In this document: piece by piece, positions 1 through 8,462 of the stretch | Layout: every line of letters starts with the position of its first letter | Numbering within the stretch: the stretch's first letter is position 1 | NCBI RefSeq assembly: GCF_003590775.1 | Contig: NZ_QYUM01000002.1 | Span: 930,001 to 994,000, forward strand | Direction of reading: 5' to 3' | Length of the DNA: 64,000 nucleotides | DNA from: Sphingomonas cavernae | Lineage (GTDB): Bacteria > Pseudomonadota > Alphaproteobacteria > Sphingomonadales > Sphingomonadaceae | Program-made: the position numbers and the translations under genes | Notes under the pieces: model-generated | The model's input: only the letters and a program-made list of their open reading frames with translations | What the model was told of the DNA's origin: nothing | The model's database searches: none

Positions 1-539
1 GCCTCCAGCTCGGCATCGCCCACCACCATGTCAAGATAAAGCTCGGCGGCAGCTTCAGGATCGTCGAACCGAGCGCGGCCATCGGCATTCCAACCGCCGA
101 AGATCTGCGCGAGATGCTCGACGCGACCGAGATGGATCTCGCGATAAAAGCCGCGCGCAAATTCCGGATCGCTGATGCTTTCGGCGATGACGATCCGCAT
201 CATTGCCGCCTGGCGTGGTTGCATGACGATCTCGAGAATGCGTCGGGTGAGGCTGCGCAAGATTTCCGCCGCCGACTCGGTGTGCTCGACCAGTTCGTCG
301 AACTCCGCCTGTCGCTCGCATTTGTCGCGCTCGATCACCGCGCGGAGCAGCCCATGCTTGCTGCCAAATAGTTCATAAGCGGTAGCGAGCGAGCCACCCG
401 AGCGGCGAATGATCGTCGCCAGACTCACCTTGGCGAAGCCCTGTTCGAGAAACAGCATCTCGGCAGCGTCGAGGATCGCCCTGCGCCGCTCTTCCTTCCG
501 CGCATCCTGTGACGGTCCCGATATAGTGCCTTTGTCCAT
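1..539 (-). CDS. TetR/AcrR-family repressor, 3' end cut by window edge
   Basis: Translating the minus strand from the ATG at 539 gives 179 codons with no stop before the window edge, so the C-terminus is missing. Residues ~20-70 form a TetR-type helix-turn-helix (ILDAAEMLFLEQGFAKVSL, then a recognition helix leading to ELFGSKHGLL). The rest is the all-helical ligand-binding and dimer domain, with an AefR-like pattern. The gene is divergent from an RND efflux operon starting at 674, and a near-perfect palindrome lies between them at 588-606. By analogy with AcrR, MexR and TtgR arrangements it most likely represses the pump until a ligand binds; that is inference. A TTG lies five codons upstream in frame, but the ATG is preferred. 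Confidence 0.85.
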   Translation of the reverse strand, partial: MDKGTISGPSQDARKEERRRAILDAAEMLFLEQGFAKVSLATIIRRSGGSLATAYELFGSKHGLLRAVIERDKCERQAEFDELVEHTESAAEILRSLTRRILEIVMQPRQAAMMRIVIAESISDPEFARGFYREIHLGRVEHLAQIFGGWNADGRARFDDPEAAAELYLDMVVGDAELE

Positions 540-580
540 CGCGGTGATGTCCAATGCTCAGCCTCCCCCTGCTTTTGCAA

Positions 581-608
581 TTGACGTGTAATGTACGTTA
601 CATTACTG
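581..608 (+). promoter_or_regulatory. Pump promoter with TetR-type operator palindrome
   Basis: GTAATGTA-CGT-TACATTAC at 588-606 has 8-bp perfect inverted arms around a 3-bp centre. A TTGACG at 581-586 could be a -35 box, with a weak -10 (TTACTG) at about 603-608, which would put the palindrome across the promoter spacer. That is the classic position for TetR-family repression of a divergent efflux operon. The symmetry is seen directly; the binding protein and promoter elements are inferred. Confidence 0.6.
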
Positions 609-673
609 GCGCCCGCAAGCCGAATGCGATATGCATTTGGAAGGAAATCTAGATTTTCAGGGAAAGCAACGCG

Positions 674-1840
674 ATGCGCCGCACCACGACTCCTCGAAAT
701 GCGGCAGCGGGCACGCTCGCGGCGGCCCTGCTTGCGCTGACTGCGTGTTCGGGCGGGGAACAGCCCGCGCCGCCACCGCCGCAGGTCGACATCATCACGA
801 TCCGTCCGCAGGCGATCGACAATGTCATCGAATTGCCGGGCCGTATCCAGGCGGTGCGCACCGCCGAAGTCCGCGCGCGCGTCAACGGGATTGTCGAGCG
901 TCGGCTCTACGAGGAAGGCACCGATGTCCGCGCGGGACAGTCGTTGTTCCAGATCGACCCGCGCGAGTTGCGCGCCAGCCTCAACGCGGCTCTGGCAACG
1001 CTGGCGCGCAATCAGGCGACCGCAGCCAATGCCCAGCAGGACGTCCAGCGCTATCAAGGGCTGATCGCCGATCAGGCGATCTCCAAGCAGGAATATGACG
1101 CCGCGGTCGCACGGCTGCGCACCGCCCAGGCCGATGTCGCCCTGGCCCGCGCGCAGGCCGAAAGCGCGCGACTGAGCCTTGGCTACAGCACGGTGACCGC
1201 GCCGATTTCGGGCCGAGCGGGCCGGGGCCAGGTCACCGAAGGCGCGCTCGTGACGGCGACTGCGGGGACGCTATTCACGACGATCGAGCAACTCGACACC
1301 GTCTATGTCAACTTCTCGCAATCGAGTTCTGACGTGCTTGCGCTGCGGCGCGACATGACCTCGGGCCGGGTCAAGATGCCGATCGACGGTCGCCTCCCCG
1401 TCAACCTCGTGCTCGAGGATGGCAGCGCCTATGGGCTGAGCGGACATATCGACTTCTTCGATCTCGCGATCGACGAGGCGACGGGGACCGCCGCGCTTCG
1501 CGCCGAATTCCCCAATCCCACCCGATTGCTGCTGCCCGGCCAGTTCGTCCGCGCGCGCGTGAAGGCGGGGGTCCGGCCCGACGGACTGATCGTGCCCCAG
1601 CGCGCGGTCAAGCTCGCCGCGCAGGGCGCAACCGTCATGGTGGTGGACGACAAGAATGTCGCGGCGCAACGCCCGATCAAGCTCGGCGACCTGCAGGGTT
1701 CCAACTGGGTGATCCGTGAAGGGCTGAAGGCGGGCGACCGCGTGATCGTGAACGGGCTGCAAAAGGTGCAGCCGGGTCAGCCCGTCCAGATCGCAAAGCC
1801 GGGCAAGCCGGCGGCGGCCAAGCCCGCGCCCGCGCGCTGA
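674..1840 (+). CDS. RND efflux periplasmic adaptor (membrane fusion protein, MexA/AcrA type)
   Basis: 388 aa. The N-terminus is a lipoprotein signal with lipobox LTAC and Cys25 as the lipidation site. The adaptor architecture follows in order: a first lipoyl half (VNGIVERRLYEEGTDVRAGQ, ~75-95), an alpha-hairpin rich in Ala/Gln/Arg (~105-170), the second lipoyl half (TVTAPISGRAGRGQVTEGAL, ~175-195), then beta-barrel and membrane-proximal domains ending in an Ala/Lys/Pro tail. The protein should bridge the inner-membrane pump at 1854 to the outer membrane factor at 5020. It is the first gene of a three-gene operon with a 13-nt gap to the pump gene. Substrate cannot be read from sequence. Confidence 0.95.
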   Translation: MRRTTTPRNAAAGTLAAALLALTACSGGEQPAPPPPQVDIITIRPQAIDNVIELPGRIQAVRTAEVRARVNGIVERRLYEEGTDVRAGQSLFQIDPRELRASLNAALATLARNQATAANAQQDVQRYQGLIADQAISKQEYDAAVARLRTAQADVALARAQAESARLSLGYSTVTAPISGRAGRGQVTEGALVTATAGTLFTTIEQLDTVYVNFSQSSSDVLALRRDMTSGRVKMPIDGRLPVNLVLEDGSAYGLSGHIDFFDLAIDEATGTAALRAEFPNPTRLLLPGQFVRARVKAGVRPDGLIVPQRAVKLAAQGATVMVVDDKNVAAQRPIKLGDLQGSNWVIREGLKAGDRVIVNGLQKVQPGQPVQIAKPGKPAAAKPAPAR

Positions 1841-1853
1841 AGGGGGCCCCGAC

Positions 1854-4800
1854 ATGACACCCCGCTTTTTCATCGACCGGCCAGTCTTTGCGTGGGTGGT
1901 GGCGCTGTGCATCACCCTCGCCGGACTGATCGCGCTGCGCGCGCTGCCGATCGAGCAATATCCGACCGTCGCGCCGCCTTCGCTTACCATCAACGTCACC
2001 TATCCCGGCGCCGAGGCCTCGGTCCTCGAGCAGAATGTGACGCAGATCATCGAGCAGGAGCTCAACGGCGTAGAGGGGTTCCTCTACATGGCGTCGACCA
2101 GCCGCTCGAACGGCACCGCGGCGATCACGGTCACCTTCGAATCGGGGACCGACATCAAGATCGCGCAGATGGACGTGCAGAACCGTCTGCGTCGCGTCGA
2201 AGCGCGGCTGCCCGAAGAGGTGCGGCGTCAGGGCATTCAGGTGGAAGAGGCCAATAGCGGCTTCCTCATGATCCTCGCGCTCACGTCGAAGAGCGGCAAT
2301 ACCCCGACGCTCGAGCTCGGCCATTTCGCGACGACGCGCGTGATCGACGAACTGCGCCGAGTGCCCGGCGTCGGCAACATCCAGTCGTTCAGTTCCGAAT
2401 ATGCGATGCGGATCTGGTTCGATCCCGACAAGCTCGCGACCTACAATCTCTCGCCTGCCGACGCGCTCGCCGCGGTGCAGGAACAGAATAGCCAGTCGCC
2501 GGGCGGCCAGCTCGGCGACCGTCCGCTTGCCGACGGGATGGAGCTCAATGCGACGATCCTGACGCAGAACCGCTTCACCACGCCCGAGCAGTTCGCCTCG
2601 ATCATCCTGCGCGCCAACCCCGATGGTTCGGCGGTCACGCTGGGCGACGTCGCCCGCGTCGAGCTGGGCGCGCAGAGCTACCTCTTCAACACCGAGCTCA
2701 ATGGCAAGCCGATGGCGGGCATGGCGGTCCAGCTCAAGACCGGCGCCAATGCACTCGCGACCGCCGAGGGCATCCGCAACCGGATGACCGAGCTCGAACA
2801 GTCCTTTCCGCCCGACATCGCGTGGTCGATCCCCTTCGACACCACGCCCTTCATTACCGTTTCGGTCGAAGAGGTCGTGAAGACGCTGGTCGAGGCGATG
2901 GCGCTCGTCTTCCTTGTGATGTTCCTGTTCCTGCAGAACTGGCGCGCAACCATTATCCCGACGATCGTCGTGCCGATCGCGCTGGCGGGCGCGTGCCTCG
3001 GGCTGTGGCTGTTCGGTTTCTCGATCAACGTGCTTTCGTTGTTCGGCATGGTGCTCGCGATCGGCATCCTCGTCGACGACGCGATCGTCGTGATCGAGAA
3101 TGTCGAGCGCATCATGGCCGAGGAGCATCTCTCGCCCTATGAGGCGACGGTGAAGGCGATGAGCCAGATCACCTCGGCGATCATCGGCATTACGCTCGTG
3201 CTGATCGCGGTGTTCATCCCGATGGCATTCTTCCCGGGCTCCACGGGCGGCATCTACCGGCAATTCTCGGTCACGCTCGCCATCTCGATCGCGTTTTCGG
3301 CGCTGCTCGCGCTCACGCTCACGCCCGCACTCTGCGCGACCTTCCTGCGCCCGCACGAAGCGGTGGAGGAAGAGCCGACCAACCCCGTCCTGCGTTTCCT
3401 CCACCGCTTCTTCGCGCGCTTCAACGCCTGGTTCGGGCGCACCACCGATCGCTATCAGGGCGGGGTCGGACGTATCCTTGCGCGACCGCTGCGTTTCCTC
3501 GGCATCTTCGTTGCGCTCGTTGGCATCACCGCCTTCCTGTTCACCCGCCTGCCCGGCAGCTTCCTGCCGCAGGAAGACCAGGGCTATCTGATCACGGTCG
3601 TCCAGGCGCCTCCGGGCGCAACCACCGAGCGCACCGATCTGGCGATCGAGCAGGTCAAGGCCTTCTACCGCGAGCAGCCCCAGGTGAAGGACGTCGTCTT
3701 CGTCCGCGGCTTCAGCTTCTTCGGCCAGGGCCAGGCCAATGCGATCGCCTTCGTGCCCTTGAAGCCGTGGGAGGAACGCCCGGGCAAGGAGAACCGCGCC
3801 GATACGCTGGCGGGCAAGGCGATGGGCATGATCATGCAGATCAAGGACGCCTTCGTCTTCACGCTTAATCCGCCCTCGATCCCCGAACTGGGCGTGGCGT
3901 CGGGCTTTACCTTCAAGCTCCAGAACCGCGGCGGCGCCGACTATGCCGCGCTGCTCGGCGCGCGCAACCAGTTGCTCGGCATGGCGATGCAGAGCCCGGT
4001 GCTCGCGGGCGTCCGCCCCGAGGGGCAGGAGGACGCCCCCCAGCTCCGCGTTCAGATCGACCGGATCAAGGCGCGCGCGCTCGGCCTTTCGATCGCCGAC
4101 GTCAATGCGACGCTCGCCATCTCCTTCGGCAGCGCCTATGCCAACGACTTCACGCGCGATGGTCGCATCCTGCGCGTGCTGCTCCAGGCCGATGCGCCCA
4201 CCCGCATGACCCCCGAGGACGTGCTCGAATTGAAGGTCCGCAGCGCGCAGGGCGACATGGTGCCCTTTGGCGCCTTCACCACGGTCGACTGGACCGCGGG
4301 GCCACCGCAGGTGGATCGCTATAACGGCTATCCGGCGATGACGATTTCAGGCGAGCCTGCGCCGGGCCGTTCGACAGGCGAGGCGATGGCGGAGATGGAG
4401 CGCCTTGCCGAGCAGCTTCCCGAGGGTTTCGGCTACGAATGGACTGGCATTTCCTACGAGGAGCAGCAATCGGCGGGCCAGATCGGGATCTTGCTGGGGC
4501 TGTCGCTGATCGTCGTGTTCCTGCTGCTCTCGGCGCTCTACGAAAGCTGGGCGGTCCCCGTGGCAGTGCTGCTCGTCGTGCCGCTGGGCGTGCTCGGCGC
4601 GGTGCTCTTCTCGATGTTCCGCGGGCTTTCGGCGGACGTCTATTTCAACGTCGGACTGATCACGATCATCGGCCTCGCCGCAAAGAACGCGATCCTGATC
4701 GTCGAGTTCGCGATCGAGCAGGAAGCCGAGGGCAAATCTCCGCTCGAGGCGACGATGGAGGCCGTCAAGCTGCGCCTGCGGCCCATCATCATGACCTCGC

Positions 4801-5027
4801 TCGCCTTCATTCTCGGCATGGTGCCGCTGGTGATCGCGAGCGGCGCGGGTGCCGCCAGCCGCGTCGCCGTGGGCAGCGGCGTGATGGGCGGCATGATCGC
4901 GGCGACCATCCTCGGCATCTTTTTCATCCCGCTCTTCTATCTGTCGGTACGCCAGTGGCTGTCGCGCCAGCGACCACCTGCGCCGGCGGAAAAGGGCCAT
5001 CACGATCCGGAGCCCGGCCATGCTTAA
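1854..5027 (+). CDS. RND multidrug efflux transporter, HAE1 family (AcrB/MexB type)
   Basis: 1057 aa, the usual length for AcrB/MexB. The N-terminus FFIDRPVFAWVVALCITLAG is the typical first membrane segment. Proton-relay residues are present: the Asp-Asp pair in GILVDDAIVVIENVER (TM4) and the TM10 Lys in GLAAKNAILIVEF. Two large periplasmic loops follow TM1 and TM7, as expected for the trimeric porter and docking domains. It exports amphiphilic compounds using the proton gradient. The stop overlaps the start of the outer membrane factor by 8 nt, so all three pump genes are probably co-translated. Expression is likely controlled by the divergent TetR protein. Confidence 0.97.
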   Translation: MTPRFFIDRPVFAWVVALCITLAGLIALRALPIEQYPTVAPPSLTINVTYPGAEASVLEQNVTQIIEQELNGVEGFLYMASTSRSNGTAAITVTFESGTDIKIAQMDVQNRLRRVEARLPEEVRRQGIQVEEANSGFLMILALTSKSGNTPTLELGHFATTRVIDELRRVPGVGNIQSFSSEYAMRIWFDPDKLATYNLSPADALAAVQEQNSQSPGGQLGDRPLADGMELNATILTQNRFTTPEQFASIILRANPDGSAVTLGDVARVELGAQSYLFNTELNGKPMAGMAVQLKTGANALATAEGIRNRMTELEQSFPPDIAWSIPFDTTPFITVSVEEVVKTLVEAMALVFLVMFLFLQNWRATIIPTIVVPIALAGACLGLWLFGFSINVLSLFGMVLAIGILVDDAIVVIENVERIMAEEHLSPYEATVKAMSQITSAIIGITLVLIAVFIPMAFFPGSTGGIYRQFSVTLAISIAFSALLALTLTPALCATFLRPHEAVEEEPTNPVLRFLHRFFARFNAWFGRTTDRYQGGVGRILARPLRFLGIFVALVGITAFLFTRLPGSFLPQEDQGYLITVVQAPPGATTERTDLAIEQVKAFYREQPQVKDVVFVRGFSFFGQGQANAIAFVPLKPWEERPGKENRADTLAGKAMGMIMQIKDAFVFTLNPPSIPELGVASGFTFKLQNRGGADYAALLGARNQLLGMAMQSPVLAGVRPEGQEDAPQLRVQIDRIKARALGLSIADVNATLAISFGSAYANDFTRDGRILRVLLQADAPTRMTPEDVLELKVRSAQGDMVPFGAFTTVDWTAGPPQVDRYNGYPAMTISGEPAPGRSTGEAMAEMERLAEQLPEGFGYEWTGISYEEQQSAGQIGILLGLSLIVVFLLLSALYESWAVPVAVLLVVPLGVLGAVLFSMFRGLSADVYFNVGLITIIGLAAKNAILIVEFAIEQEAEGKSPLEATMEAVKLRLRPIIMTSLAFILGMVPLVIASGAGAASRVAVGSGVMGGMIAATILGIFFIPLFYLSVRQWLSRQRPPAPAEKGHHDPEPGHA

Positions 5028-6453
5028 GGCCATCATTCCTTCGACACTGCTCGTCGCGACGCTGCTTTCGGGCTGCCAGATGGCGCCCAAGCATGTCCGC
5101 CCCGACCTGCCAACCGCATCCACTTTTTCGCAAAGCTATGCGGGGGACGTCTCGATCGGCCAGCGCGCAACCGAAATCAGTTGGCGCGATTTCCTTGTCG
5201 ATCCGCAGCTCGAGAGCCTGGTCGCCACTGCGCTCGCCCATAATCGCGATCTGGCGGTCGCAGTCGCGCAAATCGAGGAAGCGCGCGGGCAGTACCGAAT
5301 CCAGGATTCGACCCGGCTGCCAAATGTAGACGCCAGCGGATCGGCGATCCGCAGCCGAACGCCGCTGGCTTCGGCTGGATTGCCGGGTCAGCAAGGCTCG
5401 ATCACGCTCAACCGCTATTCGGTGGGCGTCGGGATTTCGTCATTCGAACTCGATTTCTGGGGCCGCGTCCGCAACCTTTCCGAGGCCGCGCGGTCGCAAT
5501 ATCTCGCGACGGTCGAAGCCGAGCGAGCCTTCCGCCTCGCGCTCACCCGCGACGTGGCCTCCACCTATTTTTCCGGACGCGAGGCGGCCGAACGGATCGC
5601 GCTTGCCGAAGCGACCGTGCGCTCGCGGCAGGAGGGACTGCGCATCGCAAAGCGCCGCCTTGATGCCGGCGTGACCTCGGCGCTCGATTTTCGCCAGTCG
5701 GAATCGCTGCTGACGCAGGCCGAAACCGAGCTGGCCGGGCTCAAGCTGGTCAAGGCGCAGAGCGACAATTTCCTTGCGGTGCTGACGGGCGGGCCGTTGC
5801 CCGGCACGCTGCCCACGCCGCTTCCGCTGGCGCGACAGGCAAGCCCCGCCGAGCTCGCCGCCGGTCTACCTTCCGAACTGCTCGTCGCACGCCCCGATAT
5901 CATTGCGGCCGAAGAACAGTTGCGCGCGGCGCGCGCCAATATAGGCGCGGCGCGGGCGGCATTCTTTCCGACGATCTCGTTGACGGGCAATATCGGCTTC
6001 GCCTCCGATGCGTTAGGCAATCTGGTTGGAGAGAACGGCTTCAGTTGGAGCTTTGGCCCCTCGATCAGCCTGCCGATTTTCGATTTCGGGCGCACCCAAG
6101 GCAATCTGACGGTTGCCGAGGCGCGTGAGAATATCGCGATCGCGACCTATGAGAAGACCGTCCAGACCGCGTTCCAGGAGGTTTCCAACGCCTTGGCCGG
6201 CCGACGCTTTCTTGCCGAACAGGTTGCGGCGCAGGAACGCGGCACCGAAGCCCAACGTCGCATCGCGCGGCTGGCGCAGACTCGCTATCGCGAAGGCGTC
6301 GCCAACTATCTCGAAGTGCTCGATGCCGAACGGAACCTGTTCTCGGCAGAGCAAGCGCTGCTGCAACTCCGCCGCGCACAGGCGGACAATCTTGTCGCAC
6401 TCTACGTCGCGCTGGGCGGAGGCCCCGTCGAGCGTGTTGCCCAACAACCCTAG
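5020..6453 (+). CDS. Outer membrane efflux factor, NodT/OprM family lipoprotein
   Basis: 477 aa, normal for OprM/NodT. A lipoprotein signal ends in LSGC with the Cys at about residue 19. Two repeated TolC-type halves follow, each with long coiled-coil helices and a beta segment (SVGVGISSFELDFWGRVRN, then SFGPSISLPIFDFGRTQGNL). The conserved motif LLVARPDIIAAEEQLRAARA links them. It forms the trimeric exit duct of the pump. It is the last gene of the operon and is followed by a convergent small LuxR-type gene with about 110 nt between. That gap holds only a weak CGGCCG inverted repeat, so no clear terminator is claimed. Confidence 0.95.
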   Translation: MLKAIIPSTLLVATLLSGCQMAPKHVRPDLPTASTFSQSYAGDVSIGQRATEISWRDFLVDPQLESLVATALAHNRDLAVAVAQIEEARGQYRIQDSTRLPNVDASGSAIRSRTPLASAGLPGQQGSITLNRYSVGVGISSFELDFWGRVRNLSEAARSQYLATVEAERAFRLALTRDVASTYFSGREAAERIALAEATVRSRQEGLRIAKRRLDAGVTSALDFRQSESLLTQAETELAGLKLVKAQSDNFLAVLTGGPLPGTLPTPLPLARQASPAELAAGLPSELLVARPDIIAAEEQLRAARANIGAARAAFFPTISLTGNIGFASDALGNLVGENGFSWSFGPSISLPIFDFGRTQGNLTVAEARENIAIATYEKTVQTAFQEVSNALAGRRFLAEQVAAQERGTEAQRRIARLAQTRYREGVANYLEVLDAERNLFSAEQALLQLRRAQADNLVALYVALGGGPVERVAQQP

Positions 6454-6563
6454 CGAGCGAGCGCCCGGTTTGCGCATGGCTTTGGATCCGCCGCTCCTAA
6501 CGCATCACCTCGGCCGGCAAGCGGCCGCGCCCCGGTTATCGAATTGGTCCATCGGACCGCGGT

Positions 6564-6926
6564 TCAGTGCCAACGATTGCCATTGGCGACAATATCTTGC
6601 GGCGCATAGGAGGTGGCTGTGGGATAGCCGAACAGATCGCGTTCCACCTCGCGTCCCATATGAACCACCAGCGGATCGCGCGCGGCAGGCTTCACCTTTT
6701 CGCCTGACGCGGTGAGCAGGTTTGCGGCAATCGCCTTGGCCACCATGTGCGTTCGGTTGCGCGCCTGCAGCTTCAGGCGGACATTGTCTATATGCCGTTC
6801 TACCGTCCGCGGCGCGATATCGATGCGCTGCGCCACTTCCTTGGCCGAATATCCCTGCGCGACGAGTTCGAGAATCTGGTATTCGCGGCAGGTAAGACCC
6901 GACGCTACATCATACTGGTCATTCAT
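6564..6926 (-). CDS. Stand-alone LuxR/GerE-type HTH protein
   Basis: 120 aa with no receiver or sensor domain. Residues ~10-70 are a complete LuxR-type DNA-binding domain (LTCREYQILELVAQGYSAKE, then an RTVERHIDNVRLKL recognition helix). The 50-residue tail has no recognised domain. The ATG at 6926 has a good ribosome site (GGGGAAG, 7 nt upstream). A single-domain GerE-like protein may bind DNA constitutively or partner another regulator. Its neighbours are the Crp/Fnr gene at 7477 and the PAS-like/LuxR gene at 8463, which lead into the amyloid-like locus. A role in controlling that locus is inference from position only. Confidence 0.85.
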   Translation of the reverse strand: MNDQYDVASGLTCREYQILELVAQGYSAKEVAQRIDIAPRTVERHIDNVRLKLQARNRTHMVAKAIAANLLTASGEKVKPAARDPLVVHMGREVERDLFGYPTATSYAPQDIVANGNRWH

Positions 6927-7476
6927 ATCGCTTCCCCTTTTTAAGATGGGGGCGCTCGTGATGTGACCTCTATTATTATGTCTTGCGAGTCGCTCTATTC
7001 CGCAAAGTCATGCACACAAACTACGACAGTAACTGTCGGACATGGGAAAAAACCGATCGGTAGAAATACCGGCGACCCCGGATACCCCACTAACCCCTTG
7101 TCAATACAGGATGGTAAACCGCGTTGCAAGGTTCAATTCGGCCAACTACGTAGAATTACGTAGCAAAATCCGCCAAGATATTTTATCGTTGGAATATAAT
7201 AAGTTGCCAATCTTCACGGAGTGAAGATCTACGCGCCGCTTTGCTTTGGAACGCTGTTTGTTATTGGCAATCAAACGTTTTTTGCCGTCATTGACCTTTT
7301 CGACCACCAGTCGACCTTGAGTAGTTGATGCCTGGCAGTGGGGCAGGCCCGCCGAAATGATGAAGAGACGAGGCGACGCACGACAGGCGACGGAGGCCAA
7401 CCTCCTGATCAATGGCCGAGGCGACCGCGGACGCCTGAATGCACGGAAGCACGACGTCAGCGGCGCATCATCCAGC
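6927..7476. other. 550-nt intergenic region, AT-richer than surroundings, with tandem palindromes
   Basis: No convincing gene is seen; a short reading frame on the minus strand here has no family features. The stretch 7150-7330 is clearly AT-richer than its neighbours. At 7146-7163 two near-identical palindromic octamers, CTACGTAG and TTACGTAG, are separated by two A residues. They could be an operator for the small LuxR-type protein or the Crp/Fnr protein. Otherwise nothing is identified. Confidence 0.4.
7146..7163. repeat. Tandem palindromic octamers (possible operator)
   Basis: CTACGTAG-AA-TTACGTAG. The first octamer is a perfect palindrome and the second differs by one base. A related perfect palindrome, TACGTACGTA, lies at 8241-8250 between the Crp/Fnr gene and the PAS-like/LuxR gene. 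The shared TACGTA core near three regulator genes is seen directly; any function as a binding site is inference. Confidence 0.35.
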
Positions 7477-8172
7477 CTAGCGGCCTTGATGGCTTGCGTG
7501 ACGCTGCGGGGTGGATGGTCCGCGACTGGAAGAGCCGGGACGCATCGCGATTTCGGCGTCGTCGGGCGCGTGCAGGTCGCCCGCCACCGCGCTGAGCTGG
7601 CGCGCGTCGAGGATGCGTACGCGTTGCGGCGCGTCCAGCGCCACCAGCCCGCGCCGGACGAAGTCGGACATCGTGCGGCTGACGGTTTCGATAGTCAGGC
7701 CGAGATAATCTGCAATATCGCAACGTGACATCGGCAGCGTGATACAGACCTGCGCACCCGTACGTTCGCCAAAGGCGAGCAGGAAGGCGGCGAGCCGCTC
7801 GGCGGCGGTGCGGTGACCGAGCAGGAAGATGCAATCCTCGGCGCTCTTGAGCGCGCGATGCAACGCAGCATCGTCGATCAGCGCATCCCGGCTGAGGTGC
7901 CGGCGTGCCAAAACCTTATCGGTCACTGCCTCGCCGGAGGCCTTGTAAAAGTCGTGATCGACGCCGAACGCGTCGCCCGGATAGAAGAACCCCATGAGCT
8001 GGCGGCGGCCATCGGGATACAGGCGGCAAGTGCGCACGATGCCGGAGACGACTTCAAACCAGCAATCGGCACGATCATCCTGTCGATAGAGCACCTCGCC
8101 CTTGGCATAGCTGAAGAGCGATCGCGCCAGTTCGTTGTCGTCCCGCAGCGGCTGCGCATTCAGCGTTATCAA
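7477..8172 (-). CDS. Crp/Fnr-family transcriptional regulator
   Basis: 231 aa. Residues ~15-110 form a cyclic-nucleotide-binding-like beta-roll (FSYAKGEVLYRQDDRAD, then GFFYPGDAFG). A dimer helix (RTAAERLAAFLLAF) and a Crp-type winged HTH follow (SRCDIADYLGLTIETVSRTM). There is no N-terminal Cys cluster of the FNR iron-sulfur type, so it resembles FixK or other Crp-like proteins more than oxygen-sensing FNR. The start appears to be TTG at 8172, with AGGGGA upstream; no ATG occurs before residue ~60. The C-terminal ~30 residues are Ser/Pro-rich and probably disordered. It is divergent from the PAS-like/LuxR gene with a ~290-nt shared upstream region. Confidence 0.88.
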   Translation of the reverse strand: MITLNAQPLRDDNELARSLFSYAKGEVLYRQDDRADCWFEVVSGIVRTCRLYPDGRRQLMGFFYPGDAFGVDHDFYKASGEAVTDKVLARRHLSRDALIDDAALHRALKSAEDCIFLLGHRTAAERLAAFLLAFGERTGAQVCITLPMSRCDIADYLGLTIETVSRTMSDFVRRGLVALDAPQRVRILDARQLSAVAGDLHAPDDAEIAMRPGSSSRGPSTPQRHASHQGR

Positions 8173-8462
8173 GAGATGTTCCCCTCTGCCAGCCGTCAGA
8201 GGCTAACAGGGTTGGGGGTAGGCGGTGGAGTCGGTGACCGTACGTACGTAAAATTGCTGACGACTAGCTCCGCACGCCGATCCCCGGCCAATTGCGTTAG
8301 TATTCAGCACCAATCCGCGCCCGAATGCCCCTGATCAACTAGCCATTTTAGTCGCCGCTTTTGGGGGAAATTCCCTATTTTACCATTCGAACCGATCAAA
8401 TATCGACGAGTCTGACGTGGCGCCGGGAGGGGGTGGACGCATATAAGTCAGGAGGAGAGGTC
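8173..8462. promoter_or_regulatory. Divergent promoter region between crp-like and PAS-like/luxR genes
   Basis: 290 nt between two divergent regulators. A perfect 10-bp palindrome, TACGTACGTA, sits at 8241-8250. The ribosome site of the downstream gene, AGGAGGAGAGG at 8450-8460, is unusually strong. No confident -35/-10 pair could be picked by eye, and no TTGAT-N4-ATCAA Fnr box was found. Confidence 0.4.

Noticed and set aside
1677-3404. 575-codon minus-strand open frame opposite the RND pump
   Set aside because: Arg/His/Asp-rich composition typical of an antisense shadow in high-GC DNA; the plus strand is a clear AcrB homologue.
7146-7412. 88-codon minus-strand frame in the AT-richer intergenic region
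   Set aside because: No ribosome site or family features; the tandem palindromes at its end fit a regulatory region better.
8361-8462. Longer N-terminus for the PAS-like/LuxR protein from a TTG
   Set aside because: No ribosome site there, while AGGAGG lies 7 nt before the GTG at 8463.
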